A stretch of 30,225 nucleotides of DNA from positions 1-30,225 of the forward strand of contig DAHXOS010000008.1 of assembly GCA_027364775.1 (NCBI GenBank), written 5' to 3'. Within the stretch, counting starts at the first letter, position 1. The number at the start of each line of letters is the position of its first letter. Positions 1 through 9,244 of the stretch are shown here, in pieces. Under the pieces are notes generated by a model. That model was not told where the DNA came from and did not search any database. It was given only the letters and a program-made list of their open reading frames with translations. A program made the position numbers and the translations under genes. The DNA is from a bacterium (GTDB lineage: Bacteria; Patescibacteriota; Microgenomatia; Daviesbacterales; UBA10151).

Positions 1-1
1 T

Positions 2-52
2 GAAAAGGCTCAGCAAAAAGTACTGGATGAAGAAATTTTAGCTAAATTTTAG
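2..52 (+). CDS. 3' end of an unidentified gene cut by the window edge
   Basis: One frame is open from base 2 to a TAG at 50-52 and gives 16 residues ending DEEILAKF. The peptide is charged and looks like a C-terminal helix tail, but it is too short to assign to a family. A short, weak inverted repeat (GTAAAA 52-57 / TTTTAC 66-71) follows the stop; it has no U-tract, so I do not call it a terminator. Confidence 0.4.
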   Translation, partial: EKAQQKVLDEEILAKF

Positions 53-110
53 TAAAAAACTTGCCTTTTACCCATGCTTAATCTTAAGATATAACTACAT
101 TTATCTTTTT

Positions 111-749
111 ATGTTTTATCTTGAACATATATCGTTATCTAATCGCGGGATAGTTTTTAGAGACAAAATGGGAAGAGAGCTTTCAATGTCTGTAGCTTTT
201 AAAAAAATGATAAATAGATTTTATAACTATATCTTAGATTTTGAACTGCTGATTTTAGGCATAAGTAGTTATGTGCCAATCTTTACTTATAGAAAAATTA
301 TCTACCAATTAGCAGGAGTTAAAATTGGTAAAAATTCACATTTACACATAGGTACCAAATTTTTTAATCCTGCTGGAGTAAAAATTGGTCAGGGAACAAT
401 TATTGGTCAAAATGCATTTTTAGATGGTAGGGCCAGACTTATAATTGGTGATAATGTTGATATTGCATCAAGTGTAATGATCTATAATGCTCAGCATGAC
501 ATACACTCCAAGGATTTTAAACCAGTTGAAGAAGAAGTAATTATAGGTGATTATGTTTTTATAGGACCACGGGCTATTATTTTACCTGGGGTTCATATTG
601 CTAAAGGTGCTATAGTCGCATCAGGAGCAGTGGTTACAAAAGATGTTAATGAATATGAAATAGTTGGGGGAGTTCCTGCTAAAGTCATAGGTGAAAGACA
701 AAATAAAGATCCAAATTATAAACTTGGTAGAGCAAGATTATTTCAATGA
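111..749 (+). CDS. Hexapeptide-repeat (LbH) O-acyltransferase, WcaF/Maa-like
   Basis: A 212-aa protein that probably transfers an acetyl or other acyl group from a CoA donor to a sugar hydroxyl during surface-glycan synthesis. Residues from about 68 to 195 form left-handed beta-helix hexapeptide repeats (GVKIGKN, GVKIGQG, VIIGDYV, GVHIAKG). The NAQHD stretch at 126-130 carries His129 in the position of the catalytic His of the maltose/galactoside acetyltransferase family. The C-terminal VGGVPAKVIG closing motif is intact. The first 30 or so residues are not typical; ATG 168 or 207 could be the true start, because the family usually begins shortly before the hydrophobic YILDFELLILG region. It is the first gene of a glycan operon and overlaps the next gene by ATGA. 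Acceptor unknown. Confidence 0.85.
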   Translation: MFYLEHISLSNRGIVFRDKMGRELSMSVAFKKMINRFYNYILDFELLILGISSYVPIFTYRKIIYQLAGVKIGKNSHLHIGTKFFNPAGVKIGQGTIIGQNAFLDGRARLIIGDNVDIASSVMIYNAQHDIHSKDFKPVEEEVIIGDYVFIGPRAIILPGVHIAKGAIVASGAVVTKDVNEYEIVGGVPAKVIGERQNKDPNYKLGRARLFQ

Positions 750-1309
750 AATTAATAAAGGTAAGTTTATCAATTTTATTTCTGGTAGGTTTAATCTATT
801 TATTAGTGCCTGGACCAAATTCTATTACTCAATTACCTCAGTTACCTAATTCATTAAAATCAAAAGAGCCAGGAGATACTTTTCAAAATCCTAATAATTC
901 AGCATACTTTTCTAAGTATTACCGTTCTTTTGTAACTAGCTATTATAAGAGTGCATTTGAAAAACTCAACGGTTTTAATAATTTTTTACCTTCAGTTAAA
1001 TTAAATCATCCACCAGAGGAAGCATTTCAATATATAAGGGATCAACAACAATCAACATACTTAGAAGAATTTTTATATCCATTCCGGGATTCATTGTATG
1101 TAAACGGTTACGAACCATATAACCAAAAAGGTAAACCTTTTTATCCAGGAATTAATAGAATTATTGTTAACGGAAAATATTTTGACACCAAGACAACGTT
1201 AAGGCTTTATCATTCCAAAGAACAAAATAGAGTTATTGTTTATATTTTAATGTGGGTAGGTATATTAGCTTTATTAAAGTTATCAAAAAAAGCCATTCAA
1301 TCTAAATGA
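746..1309 (+). CDS. Hypothetical protein with N- and C-terminal membrane segments
   Basis: A 187-aa protein I do not recognise. Residues about 5-22 form a membrane segment or uncleaved signal anchor. The middle (about 25-160) is hydrophilic and rich in Tyr, Phe, Asn and Pro, with no motif I can name. Residues about 165-180 form a second hydrophobic segment followed by a basic tail. The likely topology is an extracytoplasmic loop of about 140 residues held by two helices. It is coupled by ATGA overlaps to the acyltransferase before it and the GT2 after it, so a role in the same glycan pathway is likely by context only. Confidence 0.7.
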   Translation: MKLIKVSLSILFLVGLIYLLVPGPNSITQLPQLPNSLKSKEPGDTFQNPNNSAYFSKYYRSFVTSYYKSAFEKLNGFNNFLPSVKLNHPPEEAFQYIRDQQQSTYLEEFLYPFRDSLYVNGYEPYNQKGKPFYPGINRIIVNGKYFDTKTTLRLYHSKEQNRVIVYILMWVGILALLKLSKKAIQSK

Positions 1310-2190
1310 AAGTTGCAATTAGTATTATCAACTACAATTCAGAAAAATATTTATTAGCTCTTTTGGATGAACTTAGCCTACAAAAAACAAAACATCAATT
1401 AGAAATATGGGTGGTTGATAATGCTTCACCGGATAATGGGGCAAATCTGGTTGAAAAAAAATTTCCTAAGATTAATCTCATTAGATCTAAAGAGAATGGG
1501 GGTTTTGCCAAAGGACATAATTTAGTATTACAAAGAGTCAAGGCTGATCTTGTAATTATGCTTAATCCAGATATAGATTTTAAAGATAAACAGGCAATTG
1601 ATAAGTTAATTAAGTTCATGGATGAACATCCTGATTGTGGCATTTCAAGTTGTAAGCTTGTAAGTAGTGATGGGAGATTGCAATCAAATGGTGGTGATTT
1701 ACCGTTTGGGATATCTCTATTAGTTTGGCTGTATAACTTAGAGTTTTTCGGTAATGTACCAAATTTTCATAGAACTGATAAAAATTATTATGATCAGGTT
1801 AGAGAGGTAGGATGGGTAGGGGGGACGGTTATGGTTATTAAAAGTGAGGTGCTTAAAAAAGTTGGTTTACTAAATGAGGATATTTTTATGTACTTTGAAG
1901 ATACCGAGTTTTGTTATCAGGCACATCAGCAAGGATTTAAAGTGATGATTAATCCATCAGTAGTTGCAGAGCATGTAAGTGGTGCAAGCTCTAATGATCC
2001 CAAACTTAAACAGTGGACTGGTGAATATAAGGGATTGATATATTTTTATAATAAATATTTTGGTGCAATGTCAGCCTTTTTGATTAAACTTTTAATTTTT
2101 AAAGTAACTTTGCTTAGAATAATTGCTTTTTTTGTTTTGGGAAAATTTAGTTACTCTAAAACTTATATTAAAGTGTTGCAAGCTATATAG
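1306..2190 (+). CDS. Family 2 glycosyltransferase, rhamnosyltransferase-like
   Basis: A 294-aa GT-A fold glycosyltransferase that adds a sugar from a nucleotide donor to a growing lipid-linked glycan at the inner membrane face. The N-terminus SIINYNSEKYL and VVDNASPDNG are the donor-binding start of GT2. N87-P88-D89 stands for the metal-binding DxD. GWVGGTVMVI and E198-D199 in YFEDTEF match the acceptor-side ED motif of WbbL/RfbF-type enzymes. The last 45 residues are hydrophobic and probably hold it to the membrane. It overlaps the preceding gene by ATGA. A second GT2 at 6329 shares its N-terminal wording closely and is probably a paralogue. Donor and linkage cannot be told. Confidence 0.9.
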   Translation: MKVAISIINYNSEKYLLALLDELSLQKTKHQLEIWVVDNASPDNGANLVEKKFPKINLIRSKENGGFAKGHNLVLQRVKADLVIMLNPDIDFKDKQAIDKLIKFMDEHPDCGISSCKLVSSDGRLQSNGGDLPFGISLLVWLYNLEFFGNVPNFHRTDKNYYDQVREVGWVGGTVMVIKSEVLKKVGLLNEDIFMYFEDTEFCYQAHQQGFKVMINPSVVAEHVSGASSNDPKLKQWTGEYKGLIYFYNKYFGAMSAFLIKLLIFKVTLLRIIAFFVLGKFSYSKTYIKVLQAI

Positions 2191-2191
2191 T

Positions 2192-2197
2192 TATAAT
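2192..2197 (+). promoter_or_regulatory. -10 box, leaderless promoter of the Wzy-like gene
   Basis: Perfect TATAAT ending exactly 6 nt before ATG 2204, so the expected transcript starts on the A of the start codon. No good -35 is seen. It sits just after the stop of the preceding GT2 and gives an internal promoter within the glycan operon. It also argues for ATG 2204 over the longer open frame from 2123. Confidence 0.55.
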
Positions 2198-2203
2198 AAA
2201 AAT

Positions 2204-3658
2204 ATGAAATTAATTAACCGGGACTTTGCTGATAAATGGCTATTTAGATCATTAATTTTTTTAGTTGTTTTTATTCCGCTTTATCCTAAATTTCCTTTAA
2301 TCCCTGTTTTTGGAACTTATGTTGCAATAAGGTTAGAAGATATTTTAATAGCCTTTGTATTAATGTTCTGGTTGCTTAGCTATTTACCGGATTTAAAAGT
2401 CATTTTATCTAAAACTATTTTCCAATCATTCATTCTTTTCTGGTTTATAGGATTTGTATCTTTACTTTCGGGGTTATTAATCACTTTCTCAGTCTCTGTT
2501 AATCTTGGATTGCTACATTGGTTAAGAAGAATTGAGGTTATGGCATTATTTTTTGTTGCAGCAACTGTAGTTAAAAATAGAAACCATGTTTTAAGTTTAC
2601 TTAAAACTTTATTTATAGTTAATATATTGGTGGTTGTATACGGTTTTGGACAGATTTTTTTAAATTTTCCTGTAATTTCAACAACAAATAAAGAATTTTC
2701 CAAAGGGATAATATTACAACTTACTAAAGGCGGAAGAGTTAACTCTACTTTTGCTGGCCATTACGATTTAGCGATATATTTATCCGTAGTTATTGTTTTT
2801 ATAGGGACACTTTTTTTCTACTACAAAAATCTATTAATAAGATTTTTGCAAGTTATTATTGGTTTATTAAGCTTCATACTACTTGGTTTAACTGCTGCTA
2901 GAGTGTCATTTGTTGCAAGTATATTAGGACTAGCATTAAGTTTTTGGTATACCGGCAAAAGGTTATTGATTATTGGGATAGTATTAATTTCTATAGTTGT
3001 TTTAGCTGCCGTACCCCAACTGCGGTATAGATTGGTCGCAACCATTACCGTTAATTTATTAGAGGGGGGAGGACCAAAATATACTCCAAAAGCAGGAGAT
3101 GTAAACTTATTTACACCGGATAACAGAGTATCAGAAAGTTCTAAAAGTGTAGTTTTGCAAAACTTAGAAAAAGAATGGGAAAATGCTACTGCATCTGCTA
3201 CCATTTCCTCAAAACCCGCTACTACATCAGCTGATATTGCTCCCGGAGAACCAATTAACACAACAGAACTTGGAGTCTATAGATCTTACAATATCCGTAC
3301 TGATGTTGAATGGCCACGAGCAATCCGCGCCTTTTTAAAGAATCCATTGCTAGGAACAGGTTATTCATCTATTACTATTGCAACGGATAATGATTACTTA
3401 AGATCTTTGGGTGAAACTGGGTTGCTAGGAACTGCCGCTTTTGGACTAATCTTTTACATTTTAATAAAGAGATTTTTTAAAACTTTAAAAAGTAATGATA
3501 AACTTTCTAAATTATTTATAATTTCATCTTTATGTATGGTTTTCATTATTTTGGTTACTGGTACATTTCTTGATGCCTTGGAAGCTTCTAAAATTGCTTC
3601 ATTATTTTGGTTGATGTTAGGTGCAGCTTGGGCTATCTCTGAAAAGGAATTAAATTAG
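2204..3658 (+). CDS. O-antigen polymerase/ligase-like membrane protein (Wzy_C type)
   Basis: A 484-aa polytopic membrane protein with about 11-12 hydrophobic segments that probably polymerises glycan repeats or attaches them to an acceptor outside the membrane. A large extracytoplasmic loop (about residues 290-390) is followed by the family hallmark GTGYSS...NDYLRSLGETGLLG and more membrane segments, as in Wzy/WaaL/TuaE proteins. The open frame extends upstream to 2123, but that part overlaps the GT2 gene. ATG 2204 has a -10 box at the leaderless distance, so I use it. The loop contains an Ala/Ser/Thr-rich stretch (about 329-345) that looks disordered. Polymerase and ligase cannot be told apart from sequence alone. 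Confidence 0.85.
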   Translation: MKLINRDFADKWLFRSLIFLVVFIPLYPKFPLIPVFGTYVAIRLEDILIAFVLMFWLLSYLPDLKVILSKTIFQSFILFWFIGFVSLLSGLLITFSVSVNLGLLHWLRRIEVMALFFVAATVVKNRNHVLSLLKTLFIVNILVVVYGFGQIFLNFPVISTTNKEFSKGIILQLTKGGRVNSTFAGHYDLAIYLSVVIVFIGTLFFYYKNLLIRFLQVIIGLLSFILLGLTAARVSFVASILGLALSFWYTGKRLLIIGIVLISIVVLAAVPQLRYRLVATITVNLLEGGGPKYTPKAGDVNLFTPDNRVSESSKSVVLQNLEKEWENATASATISSKPATTSADIAPGEPINTTELGVYRSYNIRTDVEWPRAIRAFLKNPLLGTGYSSITIATDNDYLRSLGETGLLGTAAFGLIFYILIKRFFKTLKSNDKLSKLFIISSLCMVFIILVTGTFLDALEASKIASLFWLMLGAAWAISEKELN

Positions 3659-3663
3659 TAGAA

Positions 3664-5139
3664 ATGTTTAAAATATTTAAAAAACCTACAAGCTACTTAA
3701 TTTTGATTCTTATATTAGCATTTTTCTTGAGGCTTTATAAAATTGATAATCCTATAGCTGATTGGCATTCTTGGAGACAGGCAGATACTGCAGCCGTTTC
3801 CCGGAATTTTTTTAAGTATGGATATAATCCTTTTATTCCCCGCTATGATGATATGTCTGGGGTTGCCCAACTGCCTATACCAAATCCCAATACTTACCGC
3901 TTTGTTGAATTTCCAATTTATAACTCTATAGTTTATTTTGGTTATTTAATTACCGGGGGAGTAGATGAAAAAATAGCAAGACTCGTTTCAATCCTTTTTT
4001 CGCTTGGTTCTTTAGTCTTTGTTTATTTAATAACTAAAAGATATTTTGGAGTAAAAACTGCACTTATTGCAGCGTTACTTTATGGTATTCTTCCTTACAA
4101 TGTATATTTTTCGAGAGTAATTTTACCTGAACCGATATTAGTATTTTTCTCCTTGGGAATGTTTTACTTTCTTGACCTATGGATCAGAAATAACAAATTA
4201 CATTTATATATTTTAGCCTTTATTTTTACTGCCTGTGCATTTTTAACAAAACCTACTGCCGTATTTTATTTAATGCCTTTAGTTTATGTTTATTATCAAA
4301 AAGAAAAAAAGTTTTGGCCAATTCCTAAAAGATATTTTTTGATGTTTTTGCCTGCAATTTTTCCCTTTATTGGCTGGAGGGTATGGATGCTACAATTTCC
4401 AGAAGGGATACCTGCATCAAATTGGTTATATAATGGCAACGGAATCCGATTTAAACCGGTATTTTGGAAATGGATCATCCAAGATAGGTTTGGCCGAGAA
4501 ATATTGGGCATAACCGGCACAGTGTTATTTTTTATAGGACTTATTAAAAAACCAAGAATTGATCAAAGTTGGGTTTTACATCTATTAGCATTCTCCTCTC
4601 TTCTTTATCTGATAACTTTTGCAACCGGTAATGTGCAACATGATTATTATCAGTATTTAATAATTCCAGCATTGGTTATGATAACAGCATATGGTTTTGT
4701 AAATTTATTAGAAGGTGACAGAAATTATATTCCCAGATTAATTACGATCCCAATAGCCTTACTGTTTTTATTTTTATCCATTTATTTCACTTATCCTGAG
4801 GTTAAGGGGTTATACCAAATTAATAATCCGGTAATTGTTGAAGCAGGTAAAAAAGCTGACCAGATTTTACCAAAAGATGCTGTTGTCATTGCACCTTATA
4901 ACGGTGACACCTCTTTTCTTTATCAAACTAACCGCAAAGGTTGGCCAGTAGTAGGATTTCCAATTGATGTTTTAAAAAATAAGTATGGAGCAAATTATTA
5001 TATTTCAACTACTAAGGACTCAAAAACAAATTGGTTAATGAGAAAATATACTGTGATGATTGATACACCTAAATATGTAATCGTCGATTTAACCCGAGAA
5101 AATCCTAAATTTGATAAATCAAAAGATTTAGAGCCTTAA
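3664..5139 (+). CDS. GT39-like (PMT/ArnT superfamily) membrane glycosyltransferase
   Basis: A 491-aa integral membrane protein with about 10-11 hydrophobic segments. It should transfer a sugar from a polyprenyl-phosphate carrier to an acceptor on the outer face of the membrane. After the first membrane segment comes DWHSWRQADTAAVSRNFF, the acidic first extracytoplasmic loop seen in PMT_2 (GT39/GT83-like) proteins. NVYFSRVILPEP and later membrane segments fit the family. The C-terminal 100 residues are soluble. It starts 5 nt after the previous stop and is followed 9 nt later by a GT4 gene, so it is in the same operon. The acceptor (protein, lipid or glycan) is unknown. Confidence 0.85.
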   Translation: MFKIFKKPTSYLILILILAFFLRLYKIDNPIADWHSWRQADTAAVSRNFFKYGYNPFIPRYDDMSGVAQLPIPNPNTYRFVEFPIYNSIVYFGYLITGGVDEKIARLVSILFSLGSLVFVYLITKRYFGVKTALIAALLYGILPYNVYFSRVILPEPILVFFSLGMFYFLDLWIRNNKLHLYILAFIFTACAFLTKPTAVFYLMPLVYVYYQKEKKFWPIPKRYFLMFLPAIFPFIGWRVWMLQFPEGIPASNWLYNGNGIRFKPVFWKWIIQDRFGREILGITGTVLFFIGLIKKPRIDQSWVLHLLAFSSLLYLITFATGNVQHDYYQYLIIPALVMITAYGFVNLLEGDRNYIPRLITIPIALLFLFLSIYFTYPEVKGLYQINNPVIVEAGKKADQILPKDAVVIAPYNGDTSFLYQTNRKGWPVVGFPIDVLKNKYGANYYISTTKDSKTNWLMRKYTVMIDTPKYVIVDLTRENPKFDKSKDLEP

Positions 5140-5148
5140 GTTAATTTT

Positions 5149-6336
5149 ATGAAAATTTTAATGTTAACTCCTTACTTTCCCTACCCTACTAATTCAGGTG
5201 GACAAATTAGATCGAATAATTTAATTAAGCAATTATCAAAAAGACATGAAATTACACTATGTTCGCTCATTAAAAGGGAAGAAGATCAAAAATATCTTGA
5301 AAAATTGAAACCTTTTTGTAAAGAAATTTATTTATTTAAGAGGCCAACAAAACCTTGGACGCTCTCTAATATTGTATCAACAGGTTTTAGTCTTTTTCCT
5401 TTTTTAGTAATGAGGAATTTTTCTAAAGACCAAAAAAAACAATTACCTAAAATAATTAAAGAGGGGAATTTTGATATTATTCATGCAGAGACATTTTATG
5501 TTACTCCGCATATTCCTAAAACCAATATCCCAATAGTATTAGTTGATCAAACCATAGAGTATAAAGTTGTTAAACATTATGTAGACAATTATAAATTTCC
5601 CTGGCTTAAGTTGCTTTTATATCTTGATGTGGCAAAGCTTAAATTTTGGGAAACTTATTATTGGAAAAAAGCTGCAGCTGTAATTGCAGTTTCTAATGCT
5701 GATGCCCGTTTTATGGAAAATACAGTGCCTAATTTAAAAGTAGCTGTTGTTCCTAATGGGGTAGGAGAGGATTTTATAGATGATGTTCCTTTGCACTATA
5801 ATAAAACTATATTATTTCAGGGAAACTATGAATGGTTGCAAAACGGCGAAGCAGCTAGAATTTTAGTAGAAAAAGTTTTTCCGCTTGTTAAAAAAGAAAT
5901 ACCTGATGCAAAGATTATAATTTCTGGACAAAATACATCTTCTATAAAAGACTTAGCTAGTGACGATGCAACTTTAAACGAATTAGCTGTTGATGATATT
6001 GAAGGTGTGCAAAAAGCTATAAGGGGAGCTGGTGTAATGGTTGCACCGCTTTATGGACCGGGAGGAACCAGACTTAAGATTTTATCTGCTATGGCAGCCC
6101 GTTTACCGGTAGTTACTACAAAAGTAGGAATAGCCGATATTGGAAAAAATGAAGTTCACTATCTTGAGGGAGAAACGTCAGAGAATTTAGCTAAACAAAC
6201 AGTCAGGATTTTAAAAGATAAAGATCTTTATAAAAAAATTGCTGATAACGCCAGAAAATTAGTAGAAGAAAATTATTCTTATGATGCAATTGCCGAAAAA
6301 TTGGATGAGGTATATAAAAAGGTAAAAAATGACTAA
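5149..6336 (+). CDS. GT4 family glycosyltransferase
   Basis: A 395-aa GT-B fold retaining glycosyltransferase, cytoplasmic or peripheral on the membrane. The N-terminal domain opens with LTPYFPYPTNSGGQIRSNNL, the acceptor-side start typical of this group. AVIAVSNADARF and VVPNGV mark the linker between domains. The C-terminal domain has GPGGTRLKILSAMAARLPVV, the nucleotide-sugar binding region (Glycos_transf_1) with the usual second Glu replaced by Lys-Ile. The gene overlaps the following GT2 by 8 nt, which indicates translational coupling. No clear Shine-Dalgarno sequence is present. Donor and acceptor unknown. Confidence 0.9.
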   Translation: MKILMLTPYFPYPTNSGGQIRSNNLIKQLSKRHEITLCSLIKREEDQKYLEKLKPFCKEIYLFKRPTKPWTLSNIVSTGFSLFPFLVMRNFSKDQKKQLPKIIKEGNFDIIHAETFYVTPHIPKTNIPIVLVDQTIEYKVVKHYVDNYKFPWLKLLLYLDVAKLKFWETYYWKKAAAVIAVSNADARFMENTVPNLKVAVVPNGVGEDFIDDVPLHYNKTILFQGNYEWLQNGEAARILVEKVFPLVKKEIPDAKIIISGQNTSSIKDLASDDATLNELAVDDIEGVQKAIRGAGVMVAPLYGPGGTRLKILSAMAARLPVVTTKVGIADIGKNEVHYLEGETSENLAKQTVRILKDKDLYKKIADNARKLVEENYSYDAIAEKLDEVYKKVKND

Positions 6337-7207
6337 TTTAACTATTTCAATTGTAAACTATAATACAGGAAAATATTTATTAAGATGTTTAAAATCTTTA
6401 GAGTTGGATGCTGCTGATATAAATTTAGAAGTTTGGGTAGTAGATAATGCATCAGTTGATAATAGTATCGAACTAGTTAAAAAAACTAAATTTACTTACC
6501 CGATCCACTTTATTTTAAATGATCAAAATTTAGGTTTTGGTCAAGCCCATAATCAAGTATTAAAAAACATAAATAGCGAACTTGTATTGATACTTAATCC
6601 TGATGTTGAAGTTAAAAAAGAAGATCTTAAAATCCTGGTAAATTATCTGAATAAAAATCCTGATGTTGGAGCAATCACACCGGAGATAATTCTTTCTAAC
6701 GGAAAAATAGATTTAACCGCTCATAGGGGTTTACCAACACCATGGGCCTCGTTTAAATATTTTGTTTTTAAAGATGATTCCCTTTACCATTTAACCAATC
6801 TGGACTTAACAAAAATTCATGAAATTGATGCAATAACCGGTGCATTTTTATTAACGAGAAAATCAGTTTTAGAAAAGGTTGGTTTATTTGATGAGGATTA
6901 TTTTATGTATGCAGAGGATATTGATTTATGCTTTAGGATTAAAAAGGCAGGATATAAAATAATATACTTTCCAGAAATTAAGGTTTTACATCATAAAGGA
7001 ATTTCAACAGGATTAAAAAAACATTCATTAGAACAATCAACTGCCACACTTGAAACCAGGCAAAAAATGACTGGATATTTTTACTCAACAATGAAAATTT
7101 TTTATAAAAAAAATTTAGCCCACAATTACCCTTTTTTTATTAACTGGTTAGTGTATTTAGCAATAAATTTAAAGTGGTTTTTAGCTAAAAGAAAGTTAAC
7201 TGTTTAA
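6329..7207 (+). CDS. Family 2 glycosyltransferase, rhamnosyltransferase-like
   Basis: A 292-aa GT-A enzyme and likely paralogue of the GT2 at 1306: SIVNYNTGKYLLRCL and WVVDNASVDNS at the N-terminus, metal-binding N90-P91-D92, ITGAFLLTRKSVLEKVG, and MYAEDIDLCFR as the ED motif. The C-terminal 45 residues carry a hydrophobic stretch. An AAGG stands about 6 nt before the start, one of the few Shine-Dalgarno-like sites in the window. It overlaps the upstream GT4 by 8 nt and precedes the next GT4 by 1 nt. It probably adds a different residue to the same glycan; the sugar cannot be named. Confidence 0.9.
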   Translation: MTNLTISIVNYNTGKYLLRCLKSLELDAADINLEVWVVDNASVDNSIELVKKTKFTYPIHFILNDQNLGFGQAHNQVLKNINSELVLILNPDVEVKKEDLKILVNYLNKNPDVGAITPEIILSNGKIDLTAHRGLPTPWASFKYFVFKDDSLYHLTNLDLTKIHEIDAITGAFLLTRKSVLEKVGLFDEDYFMYAEDIDLCFRIKKAGYKIIYFPEIKVLHHKGISTGLKKHSLEQSTATLETRQKMTGYFYSTMKIFYKKNLAHNYPFFINWLVYLAINLKWFLAKRKLTV

Positions 7208-7208
7208 T

Positions 7209-8327
7209 ATGCGTATTGGTATTGATGCACGACTGTATTCTGAAGCTGGAATTGGAAGGTATATACGCAATTTAATTTCTAATTTACAAGAAATTGATAA
7301 ACAAAATGAATACTATATTTTACTTTTAAAAAAAGATTACGATAATGTAGAATTTAATGAAAATTTTAAAAAAGTTCTAGCAGATTTTAGATGGTATACT
7401 CTTAAAGAGCAAATTAAGTTACCTGTTATACTTTATAGCTTAAAATTAGATTTAGTTCATTTTCCCCATTTTAATATCCCAGTTTTTTATATTAAAAATT
7501 TTATTGTTACAATTCATGATTTAATTCATCAAAAATTTTCTATGCAAAGATCATCAACTCATAGTACACAAATATATTTTATTAAACAGTTATTTTATCG
7601 CTTTGTTTTTTGGTTAAGTTTAAAAAAATCAAAAAAGATTATTACTGTTTCAAATTATGTTAAGAATGATTTAAAAGATGTTTGGAATGTTGATAATAAT
7701 AAAATTATTGTAACTGAGGAGGGAGTAGACAAATCTATTTTAGAAATAAATGAGAAAATTACCAAAAAAGAAATGGATGATATTCTTAATAAATTTAATG
7801 TGAAACCACCATTTATTTTTTACATTGGTAATGCACACCCTCACAAAAATGTTGAAGGTTTAATTAAAGCATTTATGGAAATTAAATCAAGACTTCAGTA
7901 TCTGCAACTTGTTTTAGCTGGAAATGATCATTACTTTTGGCAAAGAATCAAAAAAGAATTTAATCATAAAGATATAATTTATACCGGTAGATTAACTGAT
8001 GAAGAAATGGTTACTTTTTATAAGAATGCTAAAGCATATGTATTTCCTTCATTTGAAGAAGGTTTTGGCATTCCGCTTTTAGAAGCATTTGCTTGTGGAT
8101 GTCCAGTGGCATCTTCAAATAAAGCTTCACTTCCTGAAGTTGGAGGAGATGCAGCTTTATATTTTAATCCATCAAATAATCAAGATATGCAACAAAAAAT
8201 TATGAAGGTAATAAACAATTCCAAATTAGCTACTTTGCTAAAGGAGAATGGTGCAAAAAGAGTAAAGAAATTTAGCTGGAAAGACTTGTCCGAGAAAACG
8301 CAAAAGATCTATACAAGCCTTAACTAA
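7209..8327 (+). CDS. GT4 family glycosyltransferase (mannosyltransferase-like)
   Basis: A 372-aa GT-B retaining glycosyltransferase. The N-terminus RIGIDARLYSEAGIGRYIRN and VTIHDLIHQKF are typical of GT4 mannosyl/rhamnosyl transferases. VSNYVKNDL and VTEEGVDKSIL mark the interdomain region, FYIGNAHPHKN opens the C-terminal Rossmann domain, and FPSFEEGFGIPLLEAFACG holds the EX7E donor motif intact. It follows the GT2 by 1 nt and ends the first glycan operon. Its last 8 nt overlap the 3' end of rsmH on the other strand, so the two transcripts converge without a recognisable terminator between them. Confidence 0.92.
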   Translation: MRIGIDARLYSEAGIGRYIRNLISNLQEIDKQNEYYILLLKKDYDNVEFNENFKKVLADFRWYTLKEQIKLPVILYSLKLDLVHFPHFNIPVFYIKNFIVTIHDLIHQKFSMQRSSTHSTQIYFIKQLFYRFVFWLSLKKSKKIITVSNYVKNDLKDVWNVDNNKIIVTEEGVDKSILEINEKITKKEMDDILNKFNVKPPFIFYIGNAHPHKNVEGLIKAFMEIKSRLQYLQLVLAGNDHYFWQRIKKEFNHKDIIYTGRLTDEEMVTFYKNAKAYVFPSFEEGFGIPLLEAFACGCPVASSNKASLPEVGGDAALYFNPSNNQDMQQKIMKVINNSKLATLLKENGAKRVKKFSWKDLSEKTQKIYTSLN

Positions 8328-9234
8328 CTTTTTCTATTGCTCTGAGTTTTCCACTTCTGGAACGGGGATTTATGTTAACTTCTTCCTCACTTGGTTCTAT
8401 TGGCTTACCTGTTAGTATTTTAGCTTTTTGTTCATCTTCTAACTTTTTAAAATAATTTTTTACTACCCTATCTTCTAATGAATGGAAACTGATAACTACC
8501 AATCTCCCTTTTATAGATAAAAGATTAGAGGCTTTAGGAAGTGCCTCTTTTAATGAATTTATTTCATCATTAACTGCAATTCTTAAAGCTTGAAAAACTC
8601 GGGTTGCAGGATGAGTTCTATCAACAGGAGATTTTCTCCTGACCGAAGAAATAATATTTGCAAGCTGATTTGTTGTTTCAATCCTTTTAGATTTTCTTAC
8701 TTCGACAATTTTTTTAGCTATTACTTTTGAAAAATTTTCTTCGCCATATTTCCAAAAAAGTTCAGCTAACTCTTTTTCATGTAAACCGTTAACCAGATCA
8801 GCTGCTGTAGCACCAAAAGATTGATCCATCCTCATATCTAATGGAGCATCCAAATTAAAACTAAAACCCCTTTGTGCTGTTTCTAGTTGAAAGGAAGAAA
8901 CTCCTAAATCAAAAAATATTCCTGCTATTTCTTTAATGTCAAGTTCATAGGCAACTTGATCTATATTTGCAAAATTTGATTGAGCAAGTATTAGATTATC
9001 AGAAAAGGCTCTTAAGCCACGTTTTGAGTTAACAACTTCCAAATTATATTTTTTGGCAACTTCCCTAATGGCATCATTATCAAGATCAATACCAATTACC
9101 TTTCCGCCTTTTTCCAGGATTTTAGAAGTGTGTCCACCACCACCTAAATTACAGTCGATGTACCAAAAGCCTGGTGTTACATTTAGGTATTCAATAGATT
9201 CAGTTGGCATAACCGGCTTATGATAGTAGTTCAT
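8320..9234 (-). CDS. rsmH: 16S rRNA (cytosine(1402)-N4)-methyltransferase RsmH
   Basis: A 304-aa SAM-dependent methyltransferase that modifies C1402 in the ribosomal P site. It begins NYYHKPVMPTE, the invariant HxPVM..E start. SAM-binding motif I reads DCNLGGGGHT (residues 27-36). IFFDLGVSSFQLE, RGFSFNLDAPLDMRM, ATRVFQALRIAVN and VISFHSLEDRVVK are all family signatures, so it should be active. The frame is open to 9279, but conservation starts at ATG 9234, and a -10 box lies just upstream of that. In most bacteria it follows mraZ in the dcw cluster; here it is about 9 kb away on the opposite strand inside a glycan locus. It overlaps the GT4 stop at its 3' end. Confidence 0.95.
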   Translation of the reverse strand: MNYYHKPVMPTESIEYLNVTPGFWYIDCNLGGGGHTSKILEKGGKVIGIDLDNDAIREVAKKYNLEVVNSKRGLRAFSDNLILAQSNFANIDQVAYELDIKEIAGIFFDLGVSSFQLETAQRGFSFNLDAPLDMRMDQSFGATAADLVNGLHEKELAELFWKYGEENFSKVIAKKIVEVRKSKRIETTNQLANIISSVRRKSPVDRTHPATRVFQALRIAVNDEINSLKEALPKASNLLSIKGRLVVISFHSLEDRVVKNYFKKLEDEQKAKILTGKPIEPSEEEVNINPRSRSGKLRAIEKVS

Positions 9235-9244
9235 CTTATTAAGA

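Noticed and set aside
52..71. Hairpin after the first partial gene as a terminator
   Set aside because: Only 6 A/T-rich pairs and no U-run after it.
2123..2203. Longer start of the Wzy-like gene inside the GT2 gene
   Set aside because: The extension overlaps the conserved GT2 C-terminus, and a perfect TATAAT stands at the leaderless distance from ATG 2204.
2821..3261. Antisense open frame of 146 codons in the Wzy-like gene
   Set aside because: Shadow of the sense frame; no recognisable domain.
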